From: Pseudomonas monteilii
Lineage (GTDB): Bacteria > Pseudomonadota > Gammaproteobacteria > Pseudomonadales > Pseudomonadaceae
Length of the DNA: 64,000 bases
NCBI GenBank assembly: GCA_001534745.1
Contig: CP013997.1
Span: 2,356,001 to 2,420,000, forward strand
Direction of reading: 5' to 3'
Shown: positions 27,587 through 36,911 of the stretch, piece by piece
Numbering within the stretch: position 1 is the first letter of the stretch
Layout of the letters: every line of letters starts with the position of its first letter
The notes under the pieces: generated by a model
The model's input: the letters and a program-made list of their open reading frames with translations, nothing else
What the model was told of the DNA's origin: nothing
The model's database searches: none
Program-made: the position numbers and the translations under genes

Positions 27587-28465
27587 TCACGGCCGTTTCT
27601 GCGGCTTTCCGAACACGGCGTCCACCGCTTCGGTCACCTGGTTCACCGCGCCGAGGTACTCGATGAGTTCCGCTGCTCGGCTGCCCCGCAGGCCGGCCGT
27701 GGTCATCGTGCCTTCTTCCACATAGGTATACACCCCCCTGACCGCGAAGGCTTTCAGCGCGGCGATGTGCTGCGCCTGCTCCGGCAATGTGCGGGTGAAG
27801 GCTTTGCTCTCGAAGAAGCGTCGCCGTGCCAGCGGGTTTTCGAACGCCACCTCCATGATCACCAGCTCGGCGCGCTCCGCCGTGGCCGTATGGGCCACAT
27901 CGGGCGACGGAGGGTGATGACCGTCGTTCTGGAACGGCGCGCACAGGTGCAGTTTCACCTTCGGCACCGACGCGTCGCGCACCAGCACCGGGGCCAGCAC
28001 GTCGCGCACGTAGGTGTGAAGCTCCTCCAGGCTGCGCTTCGGGCTCAGGTGGACATGGACACGGTCGGCATCGTCCAGCCCGTTCATGCGCGCATCGTCC
28101 AGCAGGTTCAACACGGTGACCGACCCTTGCGGCAGATCGTAGGCCAGGGTCTCGGCGAACATGTTCTGCTCGTCGGCGAACAGCAGCGGGCTGGCCTCCT
28201 GGAAGCGTGCCTGGTCCTGCGCCGAGAGGAAACCGATCTCCACGCCGCCGTCGAGCTCGTAGTCGGCGATCTCTTCGATCCCGTCGGCCAGGGGCCAGAG
28301 ATGGGCATCCTGGTTGCGCGAGAAATGGTGCTGGATGTACAGCCCCAGGCCAGGCAGCCTGGCGCACAGCGGGCCATGCACATCGCGCCAGTAGGTGGCG
28401 AAGACCTCGTGGGGCACGCGTTCCCGGCGTTTTACCGTGGTGTAGCTGTTGATGCGGATGCTCAT
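27587..28465 (-). CDS. EthD domain-containing protein
   Basis: A 292-residue soluble protein starting at 28465 after AGAGGTG. The N-terminal third (YTTVKRRERVPHEVFATYWR, then DVHGPLCARLPGLGLYIQHH) is the EthD dimeric alpha-beta-barrel motif, and a second similar half (RVHVHLSPKRSLEEL and later) suggests an internal duplication. EthD-type domains accompany degradation pathways and some act as small-molecule lyases or monooxygenase helpers. No neighbouring catabolic gene explains its substrate. Confidence 0.75.
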   Translation of the reverse strand: MSIRINSYTTVKRRERVPHEVFATYWRDVHGPLCARLPGLGLYIQHHFSRNQDAHLWPLADGIEEIADYELDGGVEIGFLSAQDQARFQEASPLLFADEQNMFAETLAYDLPQGSVTVLNLLDDARMNGLDDADRVHVHLSPKRSLEELHTYVRDVLAPVLVRDASVPKVKLHLCAPFQNDGHHPPSPDVAHTATAERAELVIMEVAFENPLARRRFFESKAFTRTLPEQAQHIAALKAFAVRGVYTYVEEGTMTTAGLRGSRAAELIEYLGAVNQVTEAVDAVFGKPQKRP

Positions 28466-28555
28466 GTTCACCTCTGCGTGGGGATCGATGCGTGCGAATG
28501 CGTGGGGCAACTGTGGTTTTCTTTCCTGATCAATGCGCCAGTGCGGGACGGATTT

Positions 28556-28712
28556 GTGGGCCCTGCGGGCCCAATCGCGGCACAGGGGCCGCTCCTACAC
28601 CCGTAGCTCCAACGCAGTGTTGCAGGCTCCGTAGCTCCACCGCAGTGTTGCAGGCTATCGCGGTCACCTGTAGGAGCGGCCCCTGTGCCGCGATTGGGCC
28701 CGCAGGGCCCAT
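28556..28712. repeat. REP pair forming a 42-bp perfect inverted repeat with 28-bp tandem repeat inside
   Basis: The arms 28557-28598 and 28670-28711 are exact reverse complements (GTAGGAGCGGCCCCTGTGCC core class). In the loop, 28601-28628 and 28629-28656 are tandem 28-bp copies with one mismatch. It lies upstream of the divergent EthD gene start and downstream of no gene, so it sits in a promoter-side gap. Confidence 0.85.
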
Positions 28713-28921
28713 GAAATCAGCCACTCCATACTTCAAGCCCACCTACGTCCATACCGCCCTGATTGTAAGAGCCCCCAACCTCATCGCCGTTCACTCGACA
28801 CACCCCTAAGTCATCAGACATCATTTGACTAAACCCCCAGGACTTCCGAAGATGACCAGGCACCCAGCCGCTGCCTCAAACACGCTAGGGTGCCGCCAAC
28901 AACAATAATCAGGATGCCCCG

Positions 28922-30028
28922 ATGCCCCCACATGCCCCTCACGCAGCCCCTCGCCGCCACTTCCTCAAGCAATCCCTCACCTTGGCGTCACTGGCGGCGG
29001 CCGCGACCAGCCTGCCCCGCCTCACCGCCGCGGCCGACCCCATCAGCCAGCGCTACCCCGACCCGCTCATCGAAGTCATCGACGACAGCTTCGCCGCCTA
29101 CCGCATCTTCAACGCCGGCGTCGAGCGACTGGCCACGGGGCTGCGCTGGGCCGAGGGGCCGCTGTGGGTCGGTGACGGTCGTTACCTGCTGGTCAGCGAT
29201 ATCCCCAACAACCGCATCCTGCGCTGGGACGAGATCAGCGAGACCCTGGGCGTCTACCGCCAGAACGCCAACTACGCCAACGGCCTGACCCGTGACCTGC
29301 AAGGCCGGCTGATCGTTTGCGAGGGCTCGACCACCCACACCGAAGGCCGCCGCCTCACCCGCACCGAACACGATGGCAGCCTCACCGTCCTGGCCGAGAC
29401 CTTCGAAGGCAAGCGCTTCAACTCGCCGAACGACGTGGTGGTCAAGAGCGATGGCTCGATCTGGTTCACCGACCCGCCCTTCCAGATGGGCAACGACTAC
29501 GAGGGCCACAGGCTCACCCCCGAGCTGCCGGATGCGGTCTACCGCATCGATGGCCAGACCCTTCAGGTCACCCGAGTGATCCAGGATTTCGCCGGCCCGA
29601 ACGGCCTGTGCTTCTCGCCGGACGAAAGCACGCTCTACGTGGTGGAGTCACGGGCCAAGCCCAACCGCATCGTCTGGGCCTACGCGGTCAAGGCCGACGG
29701 CACCCTGGGCGAGCGTCGCAACCACATCGAGGGCACCGGCTACGGCGCCATCGATGGCCTGAAGTGCGATCTGGACGGCAATCTCTGGTGTGGCTGGGGC
29801 AGCTCGGGTGCCAAGGAAGCGAACCCGGAGCAGCTGGACGGCGTGCGGGTGTTCAACCCCAAGGGGCAGGCGATCGGTCACATTCACTTGCCGGAACGCT
29901 GCGCCAACGTGTGCTTTGGCGGCGCATCGGGCAATCGCCTGTTCATGGCCAGCTCGCGCTCGATCTATGCGCTGTACGTCAATACCCGGGGTGCCAGGCC
30001 GTCCACTGCCCAGCCCCGGACGGTCTAG
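28922..30028 (+). CDS. Tat-exported SMP-30/gluconolactonase-like protein
   Basis: A 368-residue beta-propeller. The N-terminus has a twin-arginine signal (APRRHFLKQSLTLASLAAAA). The mature part has SMP-30/gluconolactonase landmarks: GLRWAEGPLWVGDGRYLLVS, EGKRFNSPNDVVV, GSIWFTDPPF, GPNGLCFSPDESTLYVVES and IDGLKCDLDGNLWCGW, including the Glu, Asn and Asp usually binding divalent metal. It probably opens a sugar or related lactone in the periplasm. No neighbouring sugar dehydrogenase is visible. Confidence 0.85.
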   Translation: MPPHAPHAAPRRHFLKQSLTLASLAAAATSLPRLTAAADPISQRYPDPLIEVIDDSFAAYRIFNAGVERLATGLRWAEGPLWVGDGRYLLVSDIPNNRILRWDEISETLGVYRQNANYANGLTRDLQGRLIVCEGSTTHTEGRRLTRTEHDGSLTVLAETFEGKRFNSPNDVVVKSDGSIWFTDPPFQMGNDYEGHRLTPELPDAVYRIDGQTLQVTRVIQDFAGPNGLCFSPDESTLYVVESRAKPNRIVWAYAVKADGTLGERRNHIEGTGYGAIDGLKCDLDGNLWCGWGSSGAKEANPEQLDGVRVFNPKGQAIGHIHLPERCANVCFGGASGNRLFMASSRSIYALYVNTRGARPSTAQPRTV

Positions 30029-30133
30029 GGAATGGAGGAGGTTTGAGGTAGTCTGGCCCCCTTGCCTCCCCCACGCGCGTGCGTCGATCCGGCCTTGCCG
30101 GGCCCGGACCGATGCCGTCGAAAGGACCTCTCC

Positions 30134-30625
30134 ATGCTCTACATCGTCATGCTCGGCGGCCGCCATCCGCGCGCCAGCATCGAAGTCCACGACGTGGTCT
30201 TCGCCCAGGGCACCACCCTGGAGCAGCTTTATCCGGACCTTCGCAACGCCTGGTTCGGCAGCCCCAAAGGCCTGCACATCGACTCCTGGCTGGAGGTCGA
30301 TGGTCTCGAGGGTTATCGCGTCGAATTCAGCCAGGCGGCGCCGCCACCGGGCGCCCCTCGGCTGTTCTTTCTCAACCTCGGTGGCTATGAGCCGCACACC
30401 TTCGGCGAAGCCCATCGCTACCTGCTGGTGGTTGCCCCGGACAAGGCCACGGCAAAAGCCCTGGGCAAGCGGCGCATGGCGCCGAACTGGTTCAAGCCGC
30501 ACACCGATGCGGTGCTGGACGTCGACGACTGCCTGCCGATCGACGCGGTCGATGGACGCTACGTGCACTTGGTCGAAGGGCCGCACCAGGGCATCGTGCA
30601 GCGCAGCGACTACCGCCTGATCTGA
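30134..30625 (+). CDS. DUF1543 domain-containing protein
   Basis: A 163-residue soluble protein starting at 30134 after AAAGGA. Two similar halves are visible: MLYIVMLGGRHPRASIEVHD and later LFFLNLGGYEPHTFGEAHRY, each an alpha/beta unit, as in DUF1543. Function is not known. It sits alone between a gluconolactonase-like gene and a convergent binding-protein gene. Confidence 0.75.
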   Translation: MLYIVMLGGRHPRASIEVHDVVFAQGTTLEQLYPDLRNAWFGSPKGLHIDSWLEVDGLEGYRVEFSQAAPPPGAPRLFFLNLGGYEPHTFGEAHRYLLVVAPDKATAKALGKRRMAPNWFKPHTDAVLDVDDCLPIDAVDGRYVHLVEGPHQGIVQRSDYRLI

Positions 30626-30670
30626 TGCCCTGGCAGCGCCGATGTCGGCCAGAGGCTCGCCTGCCGTGGG

Positions 30671-31711
30671 TCAGCGTGCCGCCCAGGCGTTGAAACGCTG
30701 CTCCAGCTCCTCGCCATGGTCGACCCAGAACTCGGCGTCTACCAGGCGCGCCTGGGCCAGGTTGTCGGGCGCGGTCGGCAGTTGCGCCTGCACCTGGGCA
30801 GGCAGTTGCGCGAGCGCGTCCTGACGAATCGGGCCATAGGGGATCTGGCTGGAGAACGCCTGCTGCGTCTCGGCCTGGCTGGCGAAGGCGATGAAACGCT
30901 CGGCCAGTGCCTTGTGCGGGGTGCCGCGGACGATGGCCCAGTGATCAGGGTCGTACAGGCTGCCGGGCCAGACGATGCTGAGGGTGGAGCCCTGTTGCTG
31001 GGCCGCGGCGATGCGGCCGTTGTAGGCTACCGACATCACCACGTCACCGGCTACCAGCCATTGCGGCGGCTGGGCACCGGCCTCCCACCACTGGATGCTG
31101 GACTTGATCTGGTCGAGCTTCCTGAACGCCCGGTCCACGCCTTCGGGGGTGCCCAGCACGGTGTAGAGGTCATCGCGCGATACGCCGTCAGCCAGCAACG
31201 CCACTTCCAGGGTGTACTTGGCGCCTTTGCGCAATCCGCGTTTGCCGGGGAAGCGCTGGGTGTCCCAGAAGTCCTGCCAGGAGGTGGGCGCGGTGGCGAG
31301 TTTCTGCGGGTCGTAGGCCAGCACCATCGACCAGACGTAGCTCGCCACGCCACATTCGCTGACGGTGCCCGGTAGGTAGCCGGACGCCTCGCCCAGCAGG
31401 TTCGGGTCGATCTTCTCGAACAGGCCTTCTTCGCACCCGCGCAGCAACTCGGGGCTTTCGACCTCGACCACGTCCCAGGACACATGGCCGACGTCGACCA
31501 TCGCCTTGACCTTGGACAGCTCGCCGTTGTACTCGCCAGCGATCACCTTGCCGGCGCCACTGCGTTCGAAGGGTTGGAAGTACGCGGTCTGCTGGGCCGC
31601 CTTGGTGGCGCCGCCGAACGAGATGACGGTCAGGCGTGACTCGTCGCTCAGCACGGGCAGGCTGATGGCGCAAAGCAACGCGGCACTGAACGACGCGGTA
31701 ATGGTACGCAT
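30671..31711 (-). CDS. ABC transporter substrate-binding protein, PotD/spermidine-putrescine type
   Basis: A 346-residue periplasmic protein starting at 31711 after GGGAG, with a signal peptide (SFSAALLCAISLPVLSDES). The pattern LTVISFGGATKAAQQTAYFQ and PFERSGAG, plus WDVVEVESPELLRGCEEGLF, is that of family 6/13 binding proteins related to PotD. No permease or ATPase gene is adjacent. It is divergent from the LysR gene, which may regulate it. The ligand is unknown. Confidence 0.82.
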   Translation of the reverse strand: MRTITASFSAALLCAISLPVLSDESRLTVISFGGATKAAQQTAYFQPFERSGAGKVIAGEYNGELSKVKAMVDVGHVSWDVVEVESPELLRGCEEGLFEKIDPNLLGEASGYLPGTVSECGVASYVWSMVLAYDPQKLATAPTSWQDFWDTQRFPGKRGLRKGAKYTLEVALLADGVSRDDLYTVLGTPEGVDRAFRKLDQIKSSIQWWEAGAQPPQWLVAGDVVMSVAYNGRIAAAQQQGSTLSIVWPGSLYDPDHWAIVRGTPHKALAERFIAFASQAETQQAFSSQIPYGPIRQDALAQLPAQVQAQLPTAPDNLAQARLVDAEFWVDHGEELEQRFNAWAAR

Positions 31712-32050
31712 GGAAACTCCCTCACTCATTCTGGTTATGGTGGTGTAGAGGCAGTTGCAGCTGGAGGTGTGAAGCGCCTGACCCGCGCGGTGGCCAGGGA
31801 ATGCATTGTTATTGTGATGACGCCCCTCGGACCGGGCGCGACGGGTCTTGTCGACCCATGGGCGTCCATGACCATGAAACGATGGTGCGCCAGCGCCGCG
31901 CGAAGGAAAACGATTAAAAATGTTCTTCGGTCTTATGAAAAAACTGGGCAAGGCGCCTGCAGCGCTGCGCCAGGCTGCGGTACTGTGCATGCTCCATTCC
32001 CTGTGAGTCGGCCGGGTCGAGATCCCTGCCCTCGAACGCGAGGTTCCTGC
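31712..32050. other. Divergent 339-bp region between binding protein and LysR genes
   Basis: It must contain the promoters of both genes. An A+T-richer segment lies at 31900-31945. No perfect LysR-type T-N11-A palindrome, terminator or RNA was recognised. Confidence 0.35.
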
Positions 32051-32977
32051 GTGGCGTCCTACACCCTGCGACAACTGCGGTACTTCGTGACCACCGTCGA
32101 GGCCGGCAGCGTGGCAGAAGCCTCACGGCAGCTGTACATCGCCCAGCCGTCCATCTCCAGCGCGGTCAAGAGCCTGGAAGAGAACTTCGGCGTCCAGCTG
32201 TTCATCCGCCATCACGCCCAGGGCGTCTCGCTGACGCCGAGCGGCAAGCGCTTCTACCACAAGGCCCAGGCCCTGCTGCGCATGTCCCGTGAGTTCGAGC
32301 AGAATGCCCTGGCCGACAACGACGTGGTGGCCGGGCAGATCGACATCGGCTGCTTCGAAACCGTGGCTCCGCTGTACCTGCCGCAGCTGATCGCCGAGTT
32401 CCGCGTGCGGTACCCCGGTGTCGACATCCGCCTGCGCGACGGTGATCAGCAGGAGCTGGTGCAGGGGCTGACGGCGGGCGCGTTCGATGTGGTGTTCCTG
32501 TACGAACACGAGCTGGACAGCACCATCGAGACCGAGCCCTTGATGCCGCCGCAGAAACCCTACGTGCTGCTTCCGGCCGACCACCGCTATGCCGGGCAGG
32601 CGCAGGTGTCGCTGCGTGACCTGGTCAGGGAGCCGATGATTCTGCTCGACGTGCTGCCCAGCCGGACCTACTTCGTCAGCCTGTTCCACGAGCTGGGCCT
32701 GACCCCGAACATCGTCTTCGGCTCGCCGTCGATCGAGATGGTGCGGGGCATGGTCGGGCAAGGGTTCGGCTTTTCGCTGCTGGTGACGCGCCCCCACTCG
32801 AGCGTGACCTACGATGGCAAACGGGTGGTGACCCTCGACATCGCCGAGCCGGTGACGCGCTCCGGGCTGGTCAGCGCGCGCCTGCGCAAGGGCCAGCTGA
32901 CCAAGCCCGCGCAACTGTTCGTGGACTTCTGCCGCGAGCGGCTGACGGCCTTGAGCCAAGTGCCTAGCGGTGGCTGA
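32051..32977 (+). CDS. LysR-family transcriptional regulator
   Basis: A 308-residue LysR regulator starting with GTG at 32051. The winged helix-turn-helix occupies residues 1-62 (LRQLRYFVTTVEAGSVAEAS, then AQPSISSAVKSLEENFGVQL). The remainder is a LysR effector-binding domain (about 92-300). It is divergent from a PotD-like binding protein gene and convergent with the M20-DUF1028-RidA-FMO operon. It could control either. Confidence 0.88.
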   Translation: MASYTLRQLRYFVTTVEAGSVAEASRQLYIAQPSISSAVKSLEENFGVQLFIRHHAQGVSLTPSGKRFYHKAQALLRMSREFEQNALADNDVVAGQIDIGCFETVAPLYLPQLIAEFRVRYPGVDIRLRDGDQQELVQGLTAGAFDVVFLYEHELDSTIETEPLMPPQKPYVLLPADHRYAGQAQVSLRDLVREPMILLDVLPSRTYFVSLFHELGLTPNIVFGSPSIEMVRGMVGQGFGFSLLVTRPHSSVTYDGKRVVTLDIAEPVTRSGLVSARLRKGQLTKPAQLFVDFCRERLTALSQVPSGG

Positions 32978-33006
32978 GGGCCATCGGACCTACTCCCCGG
33001 GCAGGC

Positions 33007-34179
33007 TCAGCCGCGGAGGTAGTCGGCCAGACGGCGTAGCAAGGCGTCACACCGGTCCAGCTGCTCGCAGGTGATGAACTCGTCGGGCTTGTGGCCCTGC
33101 GCCATGCTGCCCGGGCCGCACACCACCGTGGGAATGCCGGCCTGGGCGAACAGCCCGCCTTCGGTCCCGAAGGCCACGGTGCCGAACGCCTCCGACCCGC
33201 ACAGGTGCGCCAGCAGGCGGGCCGCCTCGCTGTCCGGCGGTGTGAGCAGGCCCGGGTACGCGCTCAGGGGCTGCAGCTCGATGGCGGTCGTGGCATCCAC
33301 TGCGTGCATGCGCGGCAGCAGGTCGGTGTCGGCATAGGTCTGCAGCTGCTGGACGACCTGCAGCGGGTCGAGATCGGGCAAGGCACGGATCTCGAAGTCG
33401 AAAGCGCAGTCGGCCGGCACGATGTTCAATGCCTGCCCTCCCCGGATCACGCCGGTCTGCACCGTGGAGAACGGCGGGTCGAAACGTGGGTCGTGCCGTT
33501 CGGGGCGGGCCAGGGTCTGCCCCAGTTCGCCCAGATGGCCGATCAGTCGAGCGGCATATTCGATGGCATTGACGCCCTGGGGCGCGTAGGCCGAATGGCA
33601 GGCGGCGCCCTTGACCTGGCAACGCATGGCCAGCTTGCCCTTGTGGCCCAGCACCGGCTCGAGTTCGGTGGGCTCACCGATCAGGCACAGGCTGGGCGGG
33701 CGGGGGCGTCGTTGCAACGCCTCGAGCATCGAGCGTACGCCCAGACAGCCCACCTCCTCGTCGTAGGAAAAGGCCAGGTGCACCGGCACCCGCAGCGGAC
33801 GCGCCAGAAACGTCGGGACCGCTGCCAGCACGCAGGCGATGAAACCCTTCATGTCGGCGGTGCCCCGGCCGTACAGGCGCCCCTGGCGTTCCGCCACGGT
33901 GAACGGGTCCGTGGTCCAGGCCTGGCCGTCGACGGGCACCACATCGGTGTGCCCTGAAAGCACCACGCCGCCGCCCCGATCGGGGCCGAGGGTGGCGAAC
34001 AGGTTGGCCTTGCGGCGCGCCTCGTCGTAGATCAGTTCGCAAGGCACGCCATGGCGCTCCAGGTACGTGCGGATGAAGGCGATCAGGGCGAGGTTGGAGT
34101 CGCGGCTGACGGTGGGGAAACCGACCAGATGCGCCAGCAGCTCGCGGCTGGAAGAGCCAGGCCAGGTCGGTTCATTCAT
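33007..34179 (-). CDS. M20 family metallohydrolase, acetylornithine deacetylase (ArgE)-like
   Basis: A 390-residue M20 peptidase with two-zinc ligands visible in LSGHTDVVPVDG (His and Asp), YGRGTADMKGF, SYDEEVGCLG (catalytic Glu and a ligand), LIGEPTELEPV and the C-terminal MAQGHKPDEFI. A dimerisation domain covers about 180-290. It hydrolyses an N-acyl amino-acid-like amide. The ATG overlaps the DUF1028 gene end by 8 bp. The operon context (FMO, RidA, DUF1028) suggests a catabolic substrate rather than arginine synthesis. Confidence 0.87.
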   Translation of the reverse strand: MNEPTWPGSSSRELLAHLVGFPTVSRDSNLALIAFIRTYLERHGVPCELIYDEARRKANLFATLGPDRGGGVVLSGHTDVVPVDGQAWTTDPFTVAERQGRLYGRGTADMKGFIACVLAAVPTFLARPLRVPVHLAFSYDEEVGCLGVRSMLEALQRRPRPPSLCLIGEPTELEPVLGHKGKLAMRCQVKGAACHSAYAPQGVNAIEYAARLIGHLGELGQTLARPERHDPRFDPPFSTVQTGVIRGGQALNIVPADCAFDFEIRALPDLDPLQVVQQLQTYADTDLLPRMHAVDATTAIELQPLSAYPGLLTPPDSEAARLLAHLCGSEAFGTVAFGTEGGLFAQAGIPTVVCGPGSMAQGHKPDEFITCEQLDRCDALLRRLADYLRG

Positions 34180-34849
34180 CGCCCGGTACCCCGTAGCGCG
34201 GGGCGGCGGTCGGGTCCAGGGCGCGGGTCAGGTAGTCCTGCATCTGGGGTCGGTAGGCCTGCCACAGCGTGTCGAGCTGGCCGATCGGGTCCTCGTCCGC
34301 CCAGTCCACGCGCAGGTCGATGATGGGCCAGACCAGGTCGCCGATCACCTGCAAGGCTGCCGAATGCACAGGCCCGGCTTCACCGCCTGCGGCCATGGCA
34401 GCGTGCAGGGCCGCCAGCAGCCGGTCGGCCAGCGGGCCGGCGGCGCTTTCGAACGCCTCGGTCATGGCGTCGATCACGCACGGATGGGCCAGCAGGTTGC
34501 CCGCGGCCGCGCACTGCTCGCCGGCCACGGCATGGTGCGTGCCCAGCGCCTGGTCACCGCTGAACAGCGCTACCTGACCGTTGTGGTCGATGACCGTGAC
34601 CTGGCGGTACTGGCGCCAGCCGGTGGCCTGTAGGGCCTGATCGAGCGCTGCCGTGGGCGCGAGGTTGCCCTGCTCCAGCAGGTCGAGGATCTGTGGCCCC
34701 AGGGCCGGCAAGGTGACGTTCTGGGTCGCCACCGCGCCGACCCCGGCCCGCAGCCAGGGGCAGCGTGCGCCGACGGCGATGCTGGACGAGCTGATGGCGA
34801 TGCCGAACTGCCCGGTGTCGGCGCAGCGGCCGATGATGGAAAAGGTCAT
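34172..34849 (-). CDS. DUF1028 domain-containing protein (Ntn-hydrolase-like)
   Basis: A 225-residue protein. The N-terminus MTFSIIGRCADTGQFGIAIS followed by SSSIAVGARCPWLRAGVGAV is diagnostic for DUF1028, a family with an Ntn-hydrolase-like fold and no settled activity known to me. It is in one operon with FMO, RidA and M20 hydrolase genes and overlaps the M20 start by 8 bp. Confidence 0.85.
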   Translation of the reverse strand: MTFSIIGRCADTGQFGIAISSSSIAVGARCPWLRAGVGAVATQNVTLPALGPQILDLLEQGNLAPTAALDQALQATGWRQYRQVTVIDHNGQVALFSGDQALGTHHAVAGEQCAAAGNLLAHPCVIDAMTEAFESAAGPLADRLLAALHAAMAAGGEAGPVHSAALQVIGDLVWPIIDLRVDWADEDPIGQLDTLWQAYRPQMQDYLTRALDPTAAPRYGVPGDE

Positions 34850-34878
34850 GGAGAACTCCTCGTCAAGGCGCCAGGGCG

Positions 34879-35301
34879 TCAGGCCCGTGGGTCATCGGGA
34901 ATGACGGCGATCACGTCGATCTCCATCAGCCACTGCGGTTGTGCCAGGCCCGAGACCACCAGCCCGGTCGAGATCGGGAACACGCCCCGCAGCCATTTGC
35001 CCACCACCTGGTACACCGGTTCGCGGTAGCGCGGGTCGGTGATGTAGGTGGTGGTCTTGACGATATGGGACAGGTCGCTGCCCGCCTCCTCCAGCAGTTG
35101 CTTGACGTTCTTCATCGCCTGCTCGGTCTGCGCGGCAGGGTCGCCCAGGCCGACCAGCCGGCCCTCGAAGTCGGTGCCGACCTGGCCGCGCACGTACACG
35201 GTATTGCCGGCACGCACGGCCTGGCACAGGTCGTTGTCCAGGGTCTGGTTGGGGTAGGTCGCCTTGGTGTTGAACATCCGGATGCGGGTATGGGTAGGCA
35301 T
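34879..35301 (-). CDS. RidA family protein, non-canonical subgroup
   Basis: A 140-residue YjgF/RidA protein. Canonical features are NTVYVRGQVGTDFEG, QTEQAMKNVKQLLEEAGSDL and VVKTTTYITD-like segments (here IVKTTTYITD). The arginine that binds the imine carboxylate in RidA is absent at its usual place, where the sequence reads STGLVVSGLAQPQWLMEIDV. It therefore probably belongs to a Rid4-7-type subgroup, whose members often sit in catabolic operons. It follows the FMO gene by 13 bp. Confidence 0.87.
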   Translation of the reverse strand: MPTHTRIRMFNTKATYPNQTLDNDLCQAVRAGNTVYVRGQVGTDFEGRLVGLGDPAAQTEQAMKNVKQLLEEAGSDLSHIVKTTTYITDPRYREPVYQVVGKWLRGVFPISTGLVVSGLAQPQWLMEIDVIAVIPDDPRA

Positions 35302-35314
35302 CTGCTGCGTCCTG

Positions 35315-36646
35315 TCAGAGGGAGGTCAGGGGCTGGGGGGTGGCGGTGCGGGTCGACGGTTCGCCTGGGCTCGTCACCTCGCGCTGGCGTGTGCCCTGGG
35401 CCTGATAGGCCTGGTAGGTGCGTTGCGTGGCGATATGCCCGGCCACGTGCTTGGCGTCGTGCCACACGCCCCAGATGAACGCCGATCCACGACGCGACAG
35501 CCACGGCAGGCCGAGGAAGTACACGCCCGGCTCACTGGAGACGCCGCGCTGGTGCCGAGGTTTGCCGTTGTCGTGGAAGGCGTCCGCCTGCAGCCAGCGA
35601 TAATCGGCGGCGTAGCCCGTCGCCCAGATGATCGACGTGACCCCGGCCTCGGCCAGGTTCAGGTGCAGGATCGGGTCGCTGACGCAGGCAGGTTCCGGTT
35701 GCCGGACACGCGCCTGCGGATCCTCGGGCAGCGTCAGGCCGTTGCGTTCGATGTAGGCGTCGGCGGCATCGAGCAAGGCGAAATAATTGGCATCGCCAGC
35801 GGCGAGGTTGGCGGCCAGGTCCGGCTGGAAGGTCACGGTGTCGCCGTCGAATGCCTGGGTCAGCCCGACCAGGGTGATGCCCTGGTGGGCCAGCTCGCGA
35901 AAATCGATGGTACTGCCCCCGCGTGCCCCGCTCACGGCAATGGTGACGTGCTCGCGGCCTTGCTTGACGGTCTCGGCATCCCACTCGCCGAGCACGCCCA
36001 GCCACCAGCAGAAGTCACGTCCGCGGTAGGCGCGCGGTGGCCGGTCATGGGCGCCGACCGACAGGTAGACCACGCGACCGGCGCGTTGCAGTTCGTCGGC
36101 GATCTGCACGCCGGAGGACCCCGCCCCCACCACCAGCACCGCGCCGGCTGGCAGTTGCGCGGGGTTGCGGTAGGCGGCGGAATGGATCTGGTGCAGGCCC
36201 GTGCCGCTCGGTGCGATGGGCGGAATGACCGGCGTCTGGAACGGCCCGGTGGCGACCACCACGCGGTCGGCCTGCAGGGTGCCGTCGGACGTGTCGACGG
36301 TGAAGCCGGGACGCCCGACGTTGCGCACCACGCGGGTCACCTCCACGCCGGTGCGGATCGGCGCTTCGAACTGCTTGGCATAGGTTTCCAGGTAGGCGGC
36401 GACCTGGTCCTTGGAGGCGAAGGCATCCGGGTCCAGGTCGAAGGCCAGGCCGGGGAAGCGGTCGTGCCAGGCCGGTCCGTTGGCCACCAGCGAATCCCAG
36501 CGCCCGGTGCGCCAGGCTTCGGCGATGCGGGCACGCTCCAGGATCAGGTGCGGCACACCCAGGCCGCTCAGGTGCTCGCTCACCGCAATGCCGGCCTGGC
36601 CTGCACCGATGACGAGGGTGTCGATGTGGGAGGGAAGTTCGGGCAT
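35315..36646 (-). CDS. Flavin-containing monooxygenase, NAD(P)/FAD-dependent
   Basis: A 443-residue enzyme of the FMO/CzcO-type class. FAD binding is VIGAGQAGIAVSEHL at residues 12-26. The NADPH-binding motif is VVGAGSSGVQIADEL around 171-185. An FMO-like HSAAY occurs before it, with ATGP and WATGYAADY elements. It is the first gene of the FMO-RidA-DUF1028-M20 operon. It probably oxygenates a nitrogen- or sulfur-containing substrate and produces a reactive imine or hydroxylated product handled by the next genes. This is inference. Confidence 0.87.
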   Translation of the reverse strand: MPELPSHIDTLVIGAGQAGIAVSEHLSGLGVPHLILERARIAEAWRTGRWDSLVANGPAWHDRFPGLAFDLDPDAFASKDQVAAYLETYAKQFEAPIRTGVEVTRVVRNVGRPGFTVDTSDGTLQADRVVVATGPFQTPVIPPIAPSGTGLHQIHSAAYRNPAQLPAGAVLVVGAGSSGVQIADELQRAGRVVYLSVGAHDRPPRAYRGRDFCWWLGVLGEWDAETVKQGREHVTIAVSGARGGSTIDFRELAHQGITLVGLTQAFDGDTVTFQPDLAANLAAGDANYFALLDAADAYIERNGLTLPEDPQARVRQPEPACVSDPILHLNLAEAGVTSIIWATGYAADYRWLQADAFHDNGKPRHQRGVSSEPGVYFLGLPWLSRRGSAFIWGVWHDAKHVAGHIATQRTYQAYQAQGTRQREVTSPGEPSTRTATPQPLTSL

Positions 36647-36911
36647 GTCGGCATCCTTCGAGCGTCGAATGGAGGACAGGTCGGCCAGGGCGTCGCTGTC
36701 GGGGTACGCCCGCTGTCAGCAGGTCCGGGCGTCGTGAACGGGCTCGGAAAAGGCGCGGGGCTGGGGTCCATTCTGTGCAGTGAGGTGGCGAGGCGAAACG
36801 AGGATTTTTGTGGTGGTTGATGAGGAAAATGTTGCTGGTGGGGTTGCGCGGGTATGCATGGCTGCGCAAGCCGCCCGTGTGTGCGGGCTTGCCGGCTCAT
36901 GCCGCCCCATG

